Assembly (NCBI RefSeq): GCF_030700245.1
Contig: NZ_JAUYZI010000029.1
Span: forward strand, 1 to 64,000
Length of the DNA stretch: 64,000 nucleotides
Source: Methylobacterium amylolyticum
Lineage (GTDB): Bacteria; Pseudomonadota; Alphaproteobacteria; Rhizobiales; Beijerinckiaceae
Reading direction: 5' to 3'
Below are positions 23,493 to 32,294 of this stretch, one piece after another. The position numbers and the translations under genes were made by a program. The notes beneath the pieces are model-generated. The model saw nothing but the letters and a program-made list of their open reading frames with translations. It made no database searches and was not told the DNA's origin. The first letter of the stretch is position 1. Every line of letters starts with the position of its first letter.

Positions 23493-25742
23493 GTGAACGC
23501 CCGTCCGAGTCTCTCCCCCGCCGAGCGGGCGTCCGCGTCCGGGGCCGCGCCCAAGGCAGCGCTTAGGGCCGCGCGCGGCCCGACGCGACGCCCGACGCGC
23601 CTCGCGCCCGCCGCCGCGCTCTCGGCCGTGCTCTCGGCCGCGATGCCCGCCCCCGACGCGCGTGCGGAGGATGTCGCGCTGGAGGAGGTGTCGGTCGAGC
23701 ACGTCGGCGAGGGCGCGGCGCCGGGCACGACCACGGCCTCGGGCACGATCGGCCTGATCGGCCCGACCCCGGGCTTCAGCGCCGCCCGGGCGGTCAGCGC
23801 CACGCGCACCGCCACCCCGCAGATGGACGTGCCGCAGGTGGTCAACGTCGCCCCGCGCGAGGTGATCACCGACCTCGCCGCCACCCGCGTCGACCGGGTG
23901 TTCAATTACCTCCCCGGCGTCGCCCAGCAGAACAATTTCGGCGGCCTGAGCATCTTCAGCTACGCCATCCGCGGGGTGACCACCTCGGAGATCTACAAGA
24001 ACGGCTTCCCGCTCAACCGCGGCACCCCGCCCCCGCCCGACGCGCAGAACGTCGAGCGCATCGAGGTGCTGAAGGGGCCGGGCGCCGGCCTGTTCGGGCG
24101 CAGCGACCCTGGCGGCCTGATCAACATCATCACCAAGCAGCCCACCGCCGAGCGCTTCGTCGAGTTCGGCAACCAGGTCGACTCGTTCGGGCTGACCCGC
24201 GGCACGATCGACGCGGGCGGCGCGCTCAGCGCCGACGGCACCGTCCTCTACCGGTTCAACCTCGCGGCCCAGGGCGCGGGCAGCTTCCGCGATTTCGTCA
24301 ACAGCGACCGCCTGCTCGTCGCCCCCGTGGTGAGCTGGCAGGTCACGCCCGACACCCGGATCACGGTCGAGACCGAGTTCGTGAAGAACCGCATCGTCTT
24401 CGACCGCGGCGTCATCGCCATCAACCGGCAGCTCGGCTTCCTGCCGCTGTCGCGCTTCCTCGGCGAGCCCGGCCAGAGCACCTACCAGAACAACAACACG
24501 ATGCAGGTGCGCGTCGATCACCGCTTCGACGACGCGTGGCAGATGCGGCTCGCCACCTACCTCAACACCGGCGACCTGGAGGGCGAGTCGGCCGAGGTGC
24601 GCTCGCTCGCCGCCGACAACCGCACGGTGGCCCGCGACCGCAACGTGCGCGACTACCGCTGGGACGTGGCGATCGGTCAGGCCGACCTGATCGGGCGCTT
24701 CGACACGGGCGGCATCGGCCACACCGTGCTGCTCGGCGTCGACCGCGAGGCGACCGACAGCCGGACCCAGTACTTCCGCTCGAATTTTCGCGCGAACCCC
24801 TACGCGCTCGACATCTACGCGCCGGTCTACGGGCAGGCGCTGCCGCCGATCACCATTCCGCGCAACAACCTGGAGCGGATCACCAACACCGGCCTGTACG
24901 CGCAGGACGAGATCGTCCTCACGCCCGAGTGGCGGGCGCTCGTCGGCGTCCGGCTCGACATCTTCGAGCAGTCCTTCCGCGAGCGGGTGGTGCGCAGCCA
25001 GACCGAGCAGTCGCGGCTCGCGGCCTCGCCGCGGGCGGGCCTGCTCTACCGGCCGATCCCCGAACTGTCGTTCTACACCAACGTCGGCACCAGCTTCCGG
25101 CCCAATATCGGGCCGGACGCCGCGGCCGTCACCCGCGGCACGCCGCTGCCGCCCGAGACCGGGCTCGGCTACGAGATCGGCGCCAAGTCCGAACTGTTCG
25201 GCGGCAACCTGCTCCTGACCGCGGCGGCCTTCCGCATCGAGCGGCAGAACGTGCTCACCCCCGACCCCAACAACAGCGGCTTCTCCCTCGCCGCGGGCGG
25301 CGTGCGCAGCCAGGGCTTCGAGCTGACGGCGCAGGGCCAGCTCGGGCCGGAGCTGAAGGTGCTGGCCGGCTACGTCTACGCCGACGCGGTCGTGACGAAG
25401 GACAACGTCCTGCCGGTGGGCGCGCCGCTGATCAACGTGCCGCGCCATTCCGGCAGCCTGCTCGCCGTCTACGAGCCGGGGGGCGCGTGGAAGGGGTTCG
25501 GCATCGGCGGCGGGGTGCGCGGCGTCGGCGAGCGGGCGGGCGACGCGGCGGGTTCCGGCTTCGTCCTGCCGGCCTACGTCGCCTTCGACGCGCTGGCCTA
25601 CTACCGCTACGACAACATGCGCTTCGCCCTGAACATCGAGAACATCGGCAACGTCGCCTATTACGAGAGCTCGCTCAACGTCTTCCGGGTGTTCCCCGGC
25701 TCGCCGCGGCGCTTCACCGGCTCGTTCACGGTGCGGTTCTGA
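23493..25742 (+). CDS. TonB-dependent receptor controlled by a B12 riboswitch
   Basis: A 749-residue outer-membrane receptor. An Ala-rich leader with a possible signal cleavage near AMPAPDARAED is followed by DVALEEVSVEH as TonB-box region. The plug has TPQMDVPQVVNVAPREVITDLAATRVDRVFNYLPGV and RIEVLKGPGAGLFGRSDPGGLINIITK, and the barrel ends FTGSFTVRF. The fold is the siderophore-receptor subtype rather than short BtuB. With the riboswitch upstream, the cargo is probably a cobamide, a cobalt chelate or a molecule needed when B12 is low. The GTG start gives a long N-region; a downstream start is possible. Its stop overlaps the next start (TGATG). Confidence 0.92.
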   Translation: MNARPSLSPAERASASGAAPKAALRAARGPTRRPTRLAPAAALSAVLSAAMPAPDARAEDVALEEVSVEHVGEGAAPGTTTASGTIGLIGPTPGFSAARAVSATRTATPQMDVPQVVNVAPREVITDLAATRVDRVFNYLPGVAQQNNFGGLSIFSYAIRGVTTSEIYKNGFPLNRGTPPPPDAQNVERIEVLKGPGAGLFGRSDPGGLINIITKQPTAERFVEFGNQVDSFGLTRGTIDAGGALSADGTVLYRFNLAAQGAGSFRDFVNSDRLLVAPVVSWQVTPDTRITVETEFVKNRIVFDRGVIAINRQLGFLPLSRFLGEPGQSTYQNNNTMQVRVDHRFDDAWQMRLATYLNTGDLEGESAEVRSLAADNRTVARDRNVRDYRWDVAIGQADLIGRFDTGGIGHTVLLGVDREATDSRTQYFRSNFRANPYALDIYAPVYGQALPPITIPRNNLERITNTGLYAQDEIVLTPEWRALVGVRLDIFEQSFRERVVRSQTEQSRLAASPRAGLLYRPIPELSFYTNVGTSFRPNIGPDAAAVTRGTPLPPETGLGYEIGAKSELFGGNLLLTAAAFRIERQNVLTPDPNNSGFSLAAGGVRSQGFELTAQGQLGPELKVLAGYVYADAVVTKDNVLPVGAPLINVPRHSGSLLAVYEPGGAWKGFGIGGGVRGVGERAGDAAGSGFVLPAYVAFDALAYYRYDNMRFALNIENIGNVAYYESSLNVFRVFPGSPRRFTGSFTVRF

Positions 25743-26566
25743 TGGCGGGCGGGATGCACGACGACACGGGTGATGAGACGGGCGACGCGCCGGTGCTGGC
25801 GCTGCGGGGCGTCGCCAAGCGGTTCGGCGTCCGGGTCGCCCTGGAGGGTCTCGACCTGACCCTGCCCGCCGGCGGCGTCTACGCCCTGCTCGGGCCGAAC
25901 GGGGCCGGCAAGACCACGACGATCAACCTCGTCCTCGGCTTCCTCCGGGCGGATGCCGGCGCGGTCCGCGTCTGCGGGATCGATGCCGGGGCCGAGCCGG
26001 TCGCCGCCCGGGCGCGGATCGCCTACATCCCCGAGCAGGTCGCCCTCTATCCCGGGCTCTCGGGCCTGGAGAACCTGCGCTACTTCGCGACGCTCGCCGG
26101 CCTCGACCTCGGCCGCGCCGAGGCGGGCCGGCTGCTCGGCCAGGCTGGGCTGGCGGAGGAGGCGCGGGGGCGGCCGGCCGGCACCTACTCGAAGGGCATG
26201 CGCCAGAAGGTCGGCATCGCCGTGGCGCTGGCGCGGCGCGCCCGGCTGCTGCTCCTCGACGAGCCGACCTCGGGCCTCGACCCGGCCGCGGCGGCCGAGT
26301 TCTCCGGGACGGTGCGGGCCGCGGCGGCGCGGGGCACCGCCGTCCTGATGGCCACCCACGACCTCTACCGGGTGCGCGAGATGGCCGACCGGGTCGGCGT
26401 GCTCGCCGCCGGCCGCGTCGTCGAGGAGATCGATCCGGCCCGCCTCGACCACGTCGCCCTGGAGCGGCTCTACATCGAGCGGCTGGCGGGGGCGACCGGT
26501 GCGGCGACGACCGGGGCGGCGACGACCGGTGCGGCGACGACCGGGGCAGCGGGGGCGGCGGCGTGA
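25742..26566 (+). CDS. ABC-2-type transporter ATPase coupled to the B12-regulated receptor
   Basis: A 274-residue ATP-binding subunit. Walker A GPNGAGKTTT, Q-loop region YIPEQVALYPGLSGLENL, signature YSKGMRQKVGIA, Walker B LLLLDEPTSGLDP, switch His in MATHDLYR. Its style (GLENLRYFA, GLAEEARGRPAGTYSKGM) is that of ABC-2 or NosF-like systems, not BtuD. It starts on the receptor stop codon and the first permease starts on its stop codon, so all are one translation unit. The C terminus carries a five-residue A-A-T-T-G repeat from a DNA tandem array. Confidence 0.93.
   Translation: MAGGMHDDTGDETGDAPVLALRGVAKRFGVRVALEGLDLTLPAGGVYALLGPNGAGKTTTINLVLGFLRADAGAVRVCGIDAGAEPVAARARIAYIPEQVALYPGLSGLENLRYFATLAGLDLGRAEAGRLLGQAGLAEEARGRPAGTYSKGMRQKVGIAVALARRARLLLLDEPTSGLDPAAAAEFSGTVRAAAARGTAVLMATHDLYRVREMADRVGVLAAGRVVEEIDPARLDHVALERLYIERLAGATGAATTGAATTGAATTGAAGAAA
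26501..26545 (+). repeat. 15-bp tandem repeat in the ATPase gene end
   Basis: Three consecutive units of GCGGCGACGACCGGK (K = G or T) plus partial flanking units, encoding A-A-T-T-G repeats just before the stop. Copy number is likely to vary between strains without breaking the frame. Confidence 0.85.
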
Positions 26567-27957
26567 GGCGCGTGGCGGCCGAACTCGCGCTGGCGTGGCG
26601 CGACGCGCGCCCGCGCTGGATCGGCGCCGTGCTCCTGCTGCTGCTGGGGGTGGCGGGCCTCGGCGCGTGGCAGGGCGCCGCGCGCTACGCCGCCGAGGTC
26701 GAGCGGATCACCGCCGCCGAGCGGGCGCGCTGGCTCGGGCAGGACGCCAAGAACCCGCACTCGGCCGACCATTACGGGCTGTGGGTGTTCCGCCCCGTGG
26801 CGCCGCTCGCCGTGCTCGATCCCGGCACCGGCCCCTACACGGGCCGGATGGTGCGGGTGGAGGCGCACCTGTTCAACGACGCCGTCTACCGCGCCGTGCA
26901 GGATGCCGGGCCGCTCACCCGCTCGGGGTTCGGCAGCGTCGCCGACATCGTCGGGCTGGTGGTGCCGCTCGCCGCGATCCTGCTCGGCTTCTCCGCCTTC
27001 GCCGCCGACCGCGAGCGCGGCACCCTGCGGCTGGCGCTCGGCAACGGGGCGCGGCCGGGCCGGCTGTTCGCCGGGCGCTTCGCCGCGCTGCTCCTCGCCC
27101 TCGCCGCGCTGGTCGGCCTGCCGCTCCTGGCGCTCGGCGGCTTCGCCGCCGCGAGCGTCGGAGCCGAGGGCTGGGAGGTCGGCCCGCGGCTGGCGGTCTG
27201 GACCCTGGCCCAGCTCGCCTACGCCGCCGTGTTCCTGCTGATCGCCCTGCTGATCTCGCTGTCCGCCCGCACGGCCCGCGGCGCGCTCGCCGCCGCGCTC
27301 GCGGTCTGGGTCGGGCTCTGCGTCGTCGCCCCGCGGCTCGCGACCGCGGGGGTCGAGGTCGTGGCGCCCGCGCCCTCCTACCGGGAGGCCCGCGCCCGGA
27401 TCGACGCGGACCTGCGCGACCACCGCACCGCCGAGGCGAGCGACGCGCAGGTGCGGGCGGCGCTCGCCCGTTACGGGGCCTCCGACCCCGACGAACTGCC
27501 CGTCGACCTGCGCGGCCTGACGATGATCGAGAACGAGCACCACGCCTACGCCGTCTACGACCGCGAGCTCGGCACCTTCTTCGCCGGCCTCGCCGGCCGC
27601 GAGCGGGCGTTCGGCTGGGCCGGCCTGCTCTCGCCCCGGGTCGCCCTCCAGGCCCTGTCGCAGACGCTGGCCGGCACCGACTTCGCGCAGCACGCCCACT
27701 TCGTCTGGGCGGCGGAGGCCTACCGCCGGGGCATCTCCGAGCGCATGAACGCCGAGATCCGCGACAACCCGCAGCGGGGCGGGCGGCAGCTCGTGGCGGG
27801 GCCGGAGCTGTGGCGGGCGATCCCGCCCTTCACCCCCGCGCCGCTGCCCCTCGCCCGGGGGCTCGCCGACGCCGCGGGGCCGGCCCTGGCGCTGGCCCTG
27901 TGGCTCGCCGCGCTCGCGGCCCTGAGCGTCCCCCTGGTCCGGAGGCTCCGCCCGTGA
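26563..27957 (+). CDS. ABC-2 permease, DUF3526-type, first subunit
   Basis: A 464-residue membrane protein with an N-terminal membrane helix (WIGAVLLLLLGVAGLGAW), a large exposed loop (about residues 40-120), then a helical cluster from about residue 125 to 260 (IVGLVVPLAAILLGFSAFAADRERGTLRLALG is the ABC-2 hallmark). A second large loop with the DUF3526 character precedes a final helix near the C terminus. The GTG start overlaps the ATPase stop. DUF3526 permeases are often encoded beside TonB receptors; direction of transport is not known. Confidence 0.88.
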   Translation: MRRVAAELALAWRDARPRWIGAVLLLLLGVAGLGAWQGAARYAAEVERITAAERARWLGQDAKNPHSADHYGLWVFRPVAPLAVLDPGTGPYTGRMVRVEAHLFNDAVYRAVQDAGPLTRSGFGSVADIVGLVVPLAAILLGFSAFAADRERGTLRLALGNGARPGRLFAGRFAALLLALAALVGLPLLALGGFAAASVGAEGWEVGPRLAVWTLAQLAYAAVFLLIALLISLSARTARGALAAALAVWVGLCVVAPRLATAGVEVVAPAPSYREARARIDADLRDHRTAEASDAQVRAALARYGASDPDELPVDLRGLTMIENEHHAYAVYDRELGTFFAGLAGRERAFGWAGLLSPRVALQALSQTLAGTDFAQHAHFVWAAEAYRRGISERMNAEIRDNPQRGGRQLVAGPELWRAIPPFTPAPLPLARGLADAAGPALALALWLAALAALSVPLVRRLRP

Positions 27958-29447
27958 GCGCCCCCCGCTTCCACCGGCTGCTGCGCGCCGAGCTGCGTCT
28001 GCTCCTGCGCGAGCCCCTGACCTGGGCGATCCTCGCCATGCTCGCCGCCGCCCTCTGCCTCGGCGCCCGCATCGGGGCCGAGCGGGTCGCGGCCGAGCGG
28101 GCGGCGATCGCCGCGGCCGCAGGGGATTCCACCCGCGCCGTGGACGCGGCCAAGGCGGCCCGCGCGCGCTACGCGCAGCCCGGCCCGCTGCGGGTGGCCT
28201 ACTGGCAGGATCCGACCCACGCCTTCGGCTACATGCACTACTTCCTGGCCGCCTACGCGGTGAAGCCGCCGACCCCGCTCGCCGCGCTGGCGGTCGGGCA
28301 GGCGGACGTGCAGCCGGCGCTGACCCGGGTGAGCTTCGGCTTCAGCACCGTGTTCGACGACACCGCCTACGAGCCGGGCTCCGCCGCCACGCTCCGGCTC
28401 GGGCCGTTCGACCTCGCCTTCGTGCTCGTCCACCTCGTGCCGCTGGCGGTGATCGCGCTCGCCGGCACGCGGCTCTCCGCCGAGGCGGATGCGGGCATCC
28501 TCCGGCTGATCGCGGCCCAGCCGGTGAGCCCGCGCGCGGTGGCGGGGGCGAAGTTCGGCGCGGCCGCGCTGGTCGCCGTCGGGGCGGTGCTGGGGGGGAC
28601 GGCGCTCGCCCTCGCCGTCACCGGGGCGCTCGGTCCGCTCGCCGGCTGGGGGACGACCGGGGCCGGGCTCGCGGCGGCGCTCGCCGCCTACACCCTGTTC
28701 TGGGTGGCGGCCTGCGCGCTGGCCGCGAGCCTGTGGCGGGGGGCGGTGGCGGCGCTGACGCTCCTCGTCCTGGCCTGGGCCTGCCTCGTGGTCGCCCTGC
28801 CGGCGGCGCTCGGCCTCGTCGTCGACGGTCTCGCCCCGGTCCCGTCGCGGATCGCGGCGATCGACGCGAGCCGGGAGGCGCAGGACCGCTTCTACACCGG
28901 CGAGGCCGGCCCGCGGATCGTCGCGGCGTGGCTCGCCGCGCGGGCGCCGGAGGCGGAGGCGAAGGACCCCCCCGCGCTGCGCGACGCGCCCGAGATCAAG
29001 CGGCTGGCGCGCGACGCGTTCTACGACGCCGCTCTGGCCGGGCACCGGGACGCGCTCCAGGCCCGCGCGGACGCGGCGGCGGCCTGGAGCGCCCGGCTGG
29101 CACCGCTCTCGCCGGCGACCGCCCTGGCGCTGGCCCTGGAGACCGCGGCGGGGACCGATGCCGGCCGGCACGCGGCCTTCCTCGCTGCCGTCTCCGAGCA
29201 CCGGCGGCGGCTGCGCGCGTTCTTCGAGCCGCGGATCCTGGCGCAGGCGCTGCGCCCGGCCCCGGTCTGCGCCGGCTGCCAGGCGCGCCTCGACTTCGAC
29301 GCCTACGACGCCGTGCCGGCCTTCCCCGCCGTCCTCCCGGCGGAGGCGGCGGCGCGGCAGGCGCTCCTCGGCGCCGCCTGCCTCCTGGCCGCCGCCCTGG
29401 CGCTGGCGGCCCTGGCCTACCGGCGCCTCGGGGCGTGGCCGGCCTGA
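27954..29447 (+). CDS. ABC-2 permease, DUF3526-type, second subunit
   Basis: A 497-residue partner of the preceding permease with the same plan: an N-terminal helix (PLTWAILAMLAAALCLGARI), a periplasmic loop containing DPTHAFGYMHYFLAAYAVKPPTPLAALAVGQADVQP, a helical core with DLAFVLVHLVPLAVIALAGTRLSAEADAGILRLIA, a second loop, and a closing helix. A CAGC motif precedes the last helix (AGCQARLDFDAYDAVPAF), an unusual pair of Cys in the outer loop. The GTG start overlaps the previous stop. The two permeases and the ATPase should form a heterodimeric transporter. Confidence 0.88.
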   Translation: MSAPRFHRLLRAELRLLLREPLTWAILAMLAAALCLGARIGAERVAAERAAIAAAAGDSTRAVDAAKAARARYAQPGPLRVAYWQDPTHAFGYMHYFLAAYAVKPPTPLAALAVGQADVQPALTRVSFGFSTVFDDTAYEPGSAATLRLGPFDLAFVLVHLVPLAVIALAGTRLSAEADAGILRLIAAQPVSPRAVAGAKFGAAALVAVGAVLGGTALALAVTGALGPLAGWGTTGAGLAAALAAYTLFWVAACALAASLWRGAVAALTLLVLAWACLVVALPAALGLVVDGLAPVPSRIAAIDASREAQDRFYTGEAGPRIVAAWLAARAPEAEAKDPPALRDAPEIKRLARDAFYDAALAGHRDALQARADAAAAWSARLAPLSPATALALALETAAGTDAGRHAAFLAAVSEHRRRLRAFFEPRILAQALRPAPVCAGCQARLDFDAYDAVPAFPAVLPAEAAARQALLGAACLLAAALALAALAYRRLGAWPA

Positions 29448-29505
29448 GCGCGCCGGAACGGCCCCTGCGGCGGTGCGTTCCGTCCCGTCGAGCGGGGAGG
29501 AACCT

Positions 29506-30276
29506 TTGGAGGAACAGCAGCGGCATCCGGCCTATCTCTGGATCGTCCGGCACGGCGAGAGCGCCGGCAACGTCGCCCGGGACGCCGCCCAGGCCTCCGG
29601 GGCCGCGCGCATCGACATCGCCGAGCGCGACGTGGACGTGCCGCTCAGCGCGCTGGGCGAGCGCCAAGCGCGCGCGCTCGGACGCTGGTTCGCGAGCCTG
29701 CCCGAGGCCGAGCGCCCGGACCTCGTGCTCGCCTCGCCCTACCGGCGGGCGGTCGGCACCGCCGAGGCGATCCGCGCGGCCGGCGGCCTCGCGCCGGGGA
29801 CCCCGGGGCTGCTCGTGGACGAGCGGCTGCGCGAGAAGGAGTTCGGCATCCTCGACCGGCTGACCCGCGCCGGGATCGAGAGCCTGCACCCCGAGCAGGC
29901 GGCCCTGCGCGCCGATCTCGGCAAGTTCTATCACCGCCCGCCCGGCGGCGAGAGCTGGTGCGACGTGATCCTGCGCCTGCGCAGCGCCCTCGACACCATC
30001 GCCCTGCACCACGGCGGCAAGCGCGTCCTCGTCGTCGCACACCAGGTGGTGGTGCTGTGCCTGCGCTACCTCCTGGAGGACATGAGCGAGGCCGAGATCC
30101 TCGGGGTCGACGCCGAGGGCGACGTCGCCAATTGCGGGGTGACCGAGTACGTCTTCGCGCCCGACGCGCGGCCCGGCGGCGGGCTGGCGCTGGTGCGCTA
30201 CAACTTCGTCGCACCTCTTGAGGCGCAGGGCGCCCCCGTTACCTCCGAACCCGACGCCGAGGCCGCCGCGCAGTGA
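29506..30276 (+). CDS. Histidine phosphatase (phosphoglycerate-mutase-like), possibly CobC-type
   Basis: A 256-residue phosphatase of the RHG superfamily. The phospho-His motif is LWIVRHGESAGNVARD, then SPYRRAVGTAEAI and VLVVAHQVVVLCLRYLLE with the second His. It hydrolyses a phosphate monoester; the substrate is not evident. Since it follows the B12-regulated transport genes on the same strand after 58 bases, alpha-ribazole phosphate (CobC-type) is conceivable but not shown. The start is taken as TTG 29506 because GGGGAGG lies five bases upstream and no ATG or GTG precedes the motif in frame. Confidence 0.85.
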   Translation: MEEQQRHPAYLWIVRHGESAGNVARDAAQASGAARIDIAERDVDVPLSALGERQARALGRWFASLPEAERPDLVLASPYRRAVGTAEAIRAAGGLAPGTPGLLVDERLREKEFGILDRLTRAGIESLHPEQAALRADLGKFYHRPPGGESWCDVILRLRSALDTIALHHGGKRVLVVAHQVVVLCLRYLLEDMSEAEILGVDAEGDVANCGVTEYVFAPDARPGGGLALVRYNFVAPLEAQGAPVTSEPDAEAAAQ

Positions 30277-30302
30277 CGGGCGGCCCGCGAAGGGGAAGCG
30301 CG

Positions 30303-31193
30303 ATGGCCACCGTCACACCGGTCACCGAACACCTGCTGCGCGCCCTGGGGCTGCCCGAGGCCGAGGGCGACAGCAAGGACGGGCGCGGGCGCGTCCTCGT
30401 GGTCGCGGGCTGCACGCAATTGCCCGGCGCCGTGCTGCTGGCGGCCGAGGCGGCGATGCGCGCCGGGGCCGGCAAGCTTCAGATCGCGGTCTGCCGGGAC
30501 CTCGCGGTGCCGATCGGCATCGCGGTCCCCGAGGCGCTGGTGGTGGGCCTGCCCCAGACGCCCGACGGCGGGATCGCCAGCGCCTGCGCCGACGACCTCG
30601 CCGGCCGCGCCGGGCGCAGCGACGCGGTGCTGGCCGGCCCCGGCATGAACGAGGACGCGGACGGCGCGGCCCTAGCCGCCGCGCTGGTGCGCGGGGCCGC
30701 GGACGGCGACGCGGGGGTGGTGCTCGACGCCGGCGCGCTCGCCGCCCTGTCCGACGCGCCCGGCCTGACGGGCGGGCTCGCCCGGCCCGCCGTGATCACC
30801 CCGCACGCGGGCGAGATGGCCAAGCTCCTCGGCCAATCCCGCGAGGCGATCGAGGCCGATCCCCTGGCCGCCGCCCGGGCCGCCACGGACCGGTTCGGCA
30901 CGGTGACGGTGATGAAGGGCGGCCGGACCCACGTCGTCGCCCCCGACGGGCAAGCGTGGTGCTACGAGGTCGGCCATGTCGGGCTGGCGACCTCCGGCTC
31001 CGGCGACACGCTGGCCGGGCTGATCGTCGGCCTGCTCGCCCGCGGCGCCGCCCCCGAGGCGGCGGCCCTGTGGAGCGTCTACGCCCACGGCGAGGCCGGG
31101 CGCCGGCTGGCCCGCCGCTACGGCGGGATCGGCTTCCTCGCCCGGGAGATCCCGGGGCAGGTCCCGGGCATCCTCGCCGAGGTGATGGCCTGA
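30303..31193 (+). CDS. nnrD: ADP/ATP-dependent (S)-NAD(P)H-hydrate dehydratase
   Basis: A 296-residue metabolite-repair kinase-like enzyme that dehydrates damaged NADHX/NADPHX. Ribokinase-fold signatures: GRVLVVAGCTQLPGAVLLAAEAAMRAGAGK, AGPGMNED, DAGALAAL, ITPHAGEMAKLLG, VVLKGG-like TVMKGGRTHVV and the anion-hole GLATSGSGDTLAGLI. Only the dehydratase half of YjeF/Nnr is present; the epimerase would be elsewhere. The start at ATG 30303 is 27 bases from the previous stop, so the two may be cotranscribed. Confidence 0.9.
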   Translation: MATVTPVTEHLLRALGLPEAEGDSKDGRGRVLVVAGCTQLPGAVLLAAEAAMRAGAGKLQIAVCRDLAVPIGIAVPEALVVGLPQTPDGGIASACADDLAGRAGRSDAVLAGPGMNEDADGAALAAALVRGAADGDAGVVLDAGALAALSDAPGLTGGLARPAVITPHAGEMAKLLGQSREAIEADPLAAARAATDRFGTVTVMKGGRTHVVAPDGQAWCYEVGHVGLATSGSGDTLAGLIVGLLARGAAPEAAALWSVYAHGEAGRRLARRYGGIGFLAREIPGQVPGILAEVMA

Positions 31194-31307
31194 TCCCGAC
31201 CCGGGCGGGCCGCTGCGGCGCCCGCGCCGCGCGACAACCTGCCGGGGCGGATTCGGCCCGCGAAAGGCCGAGGTAGAGGCGGCTTCCCCGATCCCAGAGC
31301 CCACGAG

Positions 31308-32144
31308 ATGCGTCTCCTCATCGCCGACGGCAACGGCCGCGCGGCCCGCAGCCGCCACGTCGCGGCCACCGGCCGGACCTCGGCCGAGTCCTACGCCGCC
31401 GTCGCCCGCGCCCTCGCCCCCGACGCCGTCTGCCGGCTCGCCTACCCCGCCGACGCCGACGCGGATGCGCCGGATCTCGGCGGCCTCGACGGGATGATCG
31501 TCACGGGCTCGACCCTCAAGGTCTCGCAGGGCGGCGCGGAGGTCGAGCGTCAGGTCGGGCTGATGCGCGCCGCGTTCGCGGCGGGGCTGCCGGTGTTCGG
31601 CTCGTGCTGGGGCGTGCAGCTCGCCGCCGTCGTGGCGGGCGGGCACGCGGCGGAGAACCCGCACGGCCCGGAATACGGCTTCGCCCGGGGGATCGTGCCC
31701 ACCCGGGAAGGCCGCTCCCACCCGCTCCTCGCCGGCCGCCCGGAGACCTGGGAGGCCCCCGCCGTCCACTCGGACGCGGTGCTGGAGCCGCCCCCCGGCG
31801 CCCGGGTTCTGGCCGGCAACCGGCTGCTCGGCGTCCAGGCGATCGAGATCCGGTGCGGGGCCGGCTGGTTCTGGGGCACGCAGTACCACCCGGAACTCGA
31901 CCTCGACGAACTCGCCGCGATGCTGCGCCTGTGCGCGGCGGCGATCGTCGAGGCGGGCCTGGCCGAGGATCCGGCCGAGGTGCGCGCCTACGCCGACGAG
32001 GTCGCCGCCCTGCCCCGCGGCGATGCCGCGGCGGAGCGGATCGCGTGGCGCCACGGGATCGGACCGGAGGTGCTCGACGCCGGCCTCCGGCGCCGGGAGA
32101 TCGCGAACTTCCTCGGGCACCTGCGCGCGGCGCGGCCCGATTGA
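31308..32144 (+). CDS. Class I glutamine amidotransferase-like protein
   Basis: A 278-residue protein with a GATase1 core: DGMIVTGSTLKVSQGG, nucleophile elbow FGSCWGVQLAAVVAGG (Cys), and WGTQYHPELDLDEL (His, Glu). It has an additional C-terminal 70-residue helical tail. Proteins of this type resemble GMP-synthase amidotransferase domains without a synthase partner and are often annotated as hypothetical GATases. No neighbour suggests its acceptor. It is preceded by about 115 bases with no clear promoter. Confidence 0.83.
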   Translation: MRLLIADGNGRAARSRHVAATGRTSAESYAAVARALAPDAVCRLAYPADADADAPDLGGLDGMIVTGSTLKVSQGGAEVERQVGLMRAAFAAGLPVFGSCWGVQLAAVVAGGHAAENPHGPEYGFARGIVPTREGRSHPLLAGRPETWEAPAVHSDAVLEPPPGARVLAGNRLLGVQAIEIRCGAGWFWGTQYHPELDLDELAAMLRLCAAAIVEAGLAEDPAEVRAYADEVAALPRGDAAAERIAWRHGIGPEVLDAGLRRREIANFLGHLRAARPD

Positions 32145-32294
32145 CCGCCCCCGGCGGCCTCCGGCCACGGTGCGACCTCTTGGCCCGGTGGACACCGGTT
32201 GATGCAGATGCTTCCTACAACGTGGCCGTGCACAACCTTTCGTCCCTCGGTTCGAGGCTCTGCGGCGCCCGTCCCAGCAGCGAGGCCCCGGCCC

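Noticed and set aside
26499..29447. A 982-residue frame suggesting a fusion of the two permeases
   Set aside because: Only the last 497 residues are the second permease; the first half is out-of-frame DNA of the first permease. The GTG at 27954 is coupled to its stop.
23190..29447. A standard BtuBCDF vitamin B12 import operon
   Set aside because: No BtuC-like permease or BtuF-like binding protein is present; the permeases have ABC-2/DUF3526 character.
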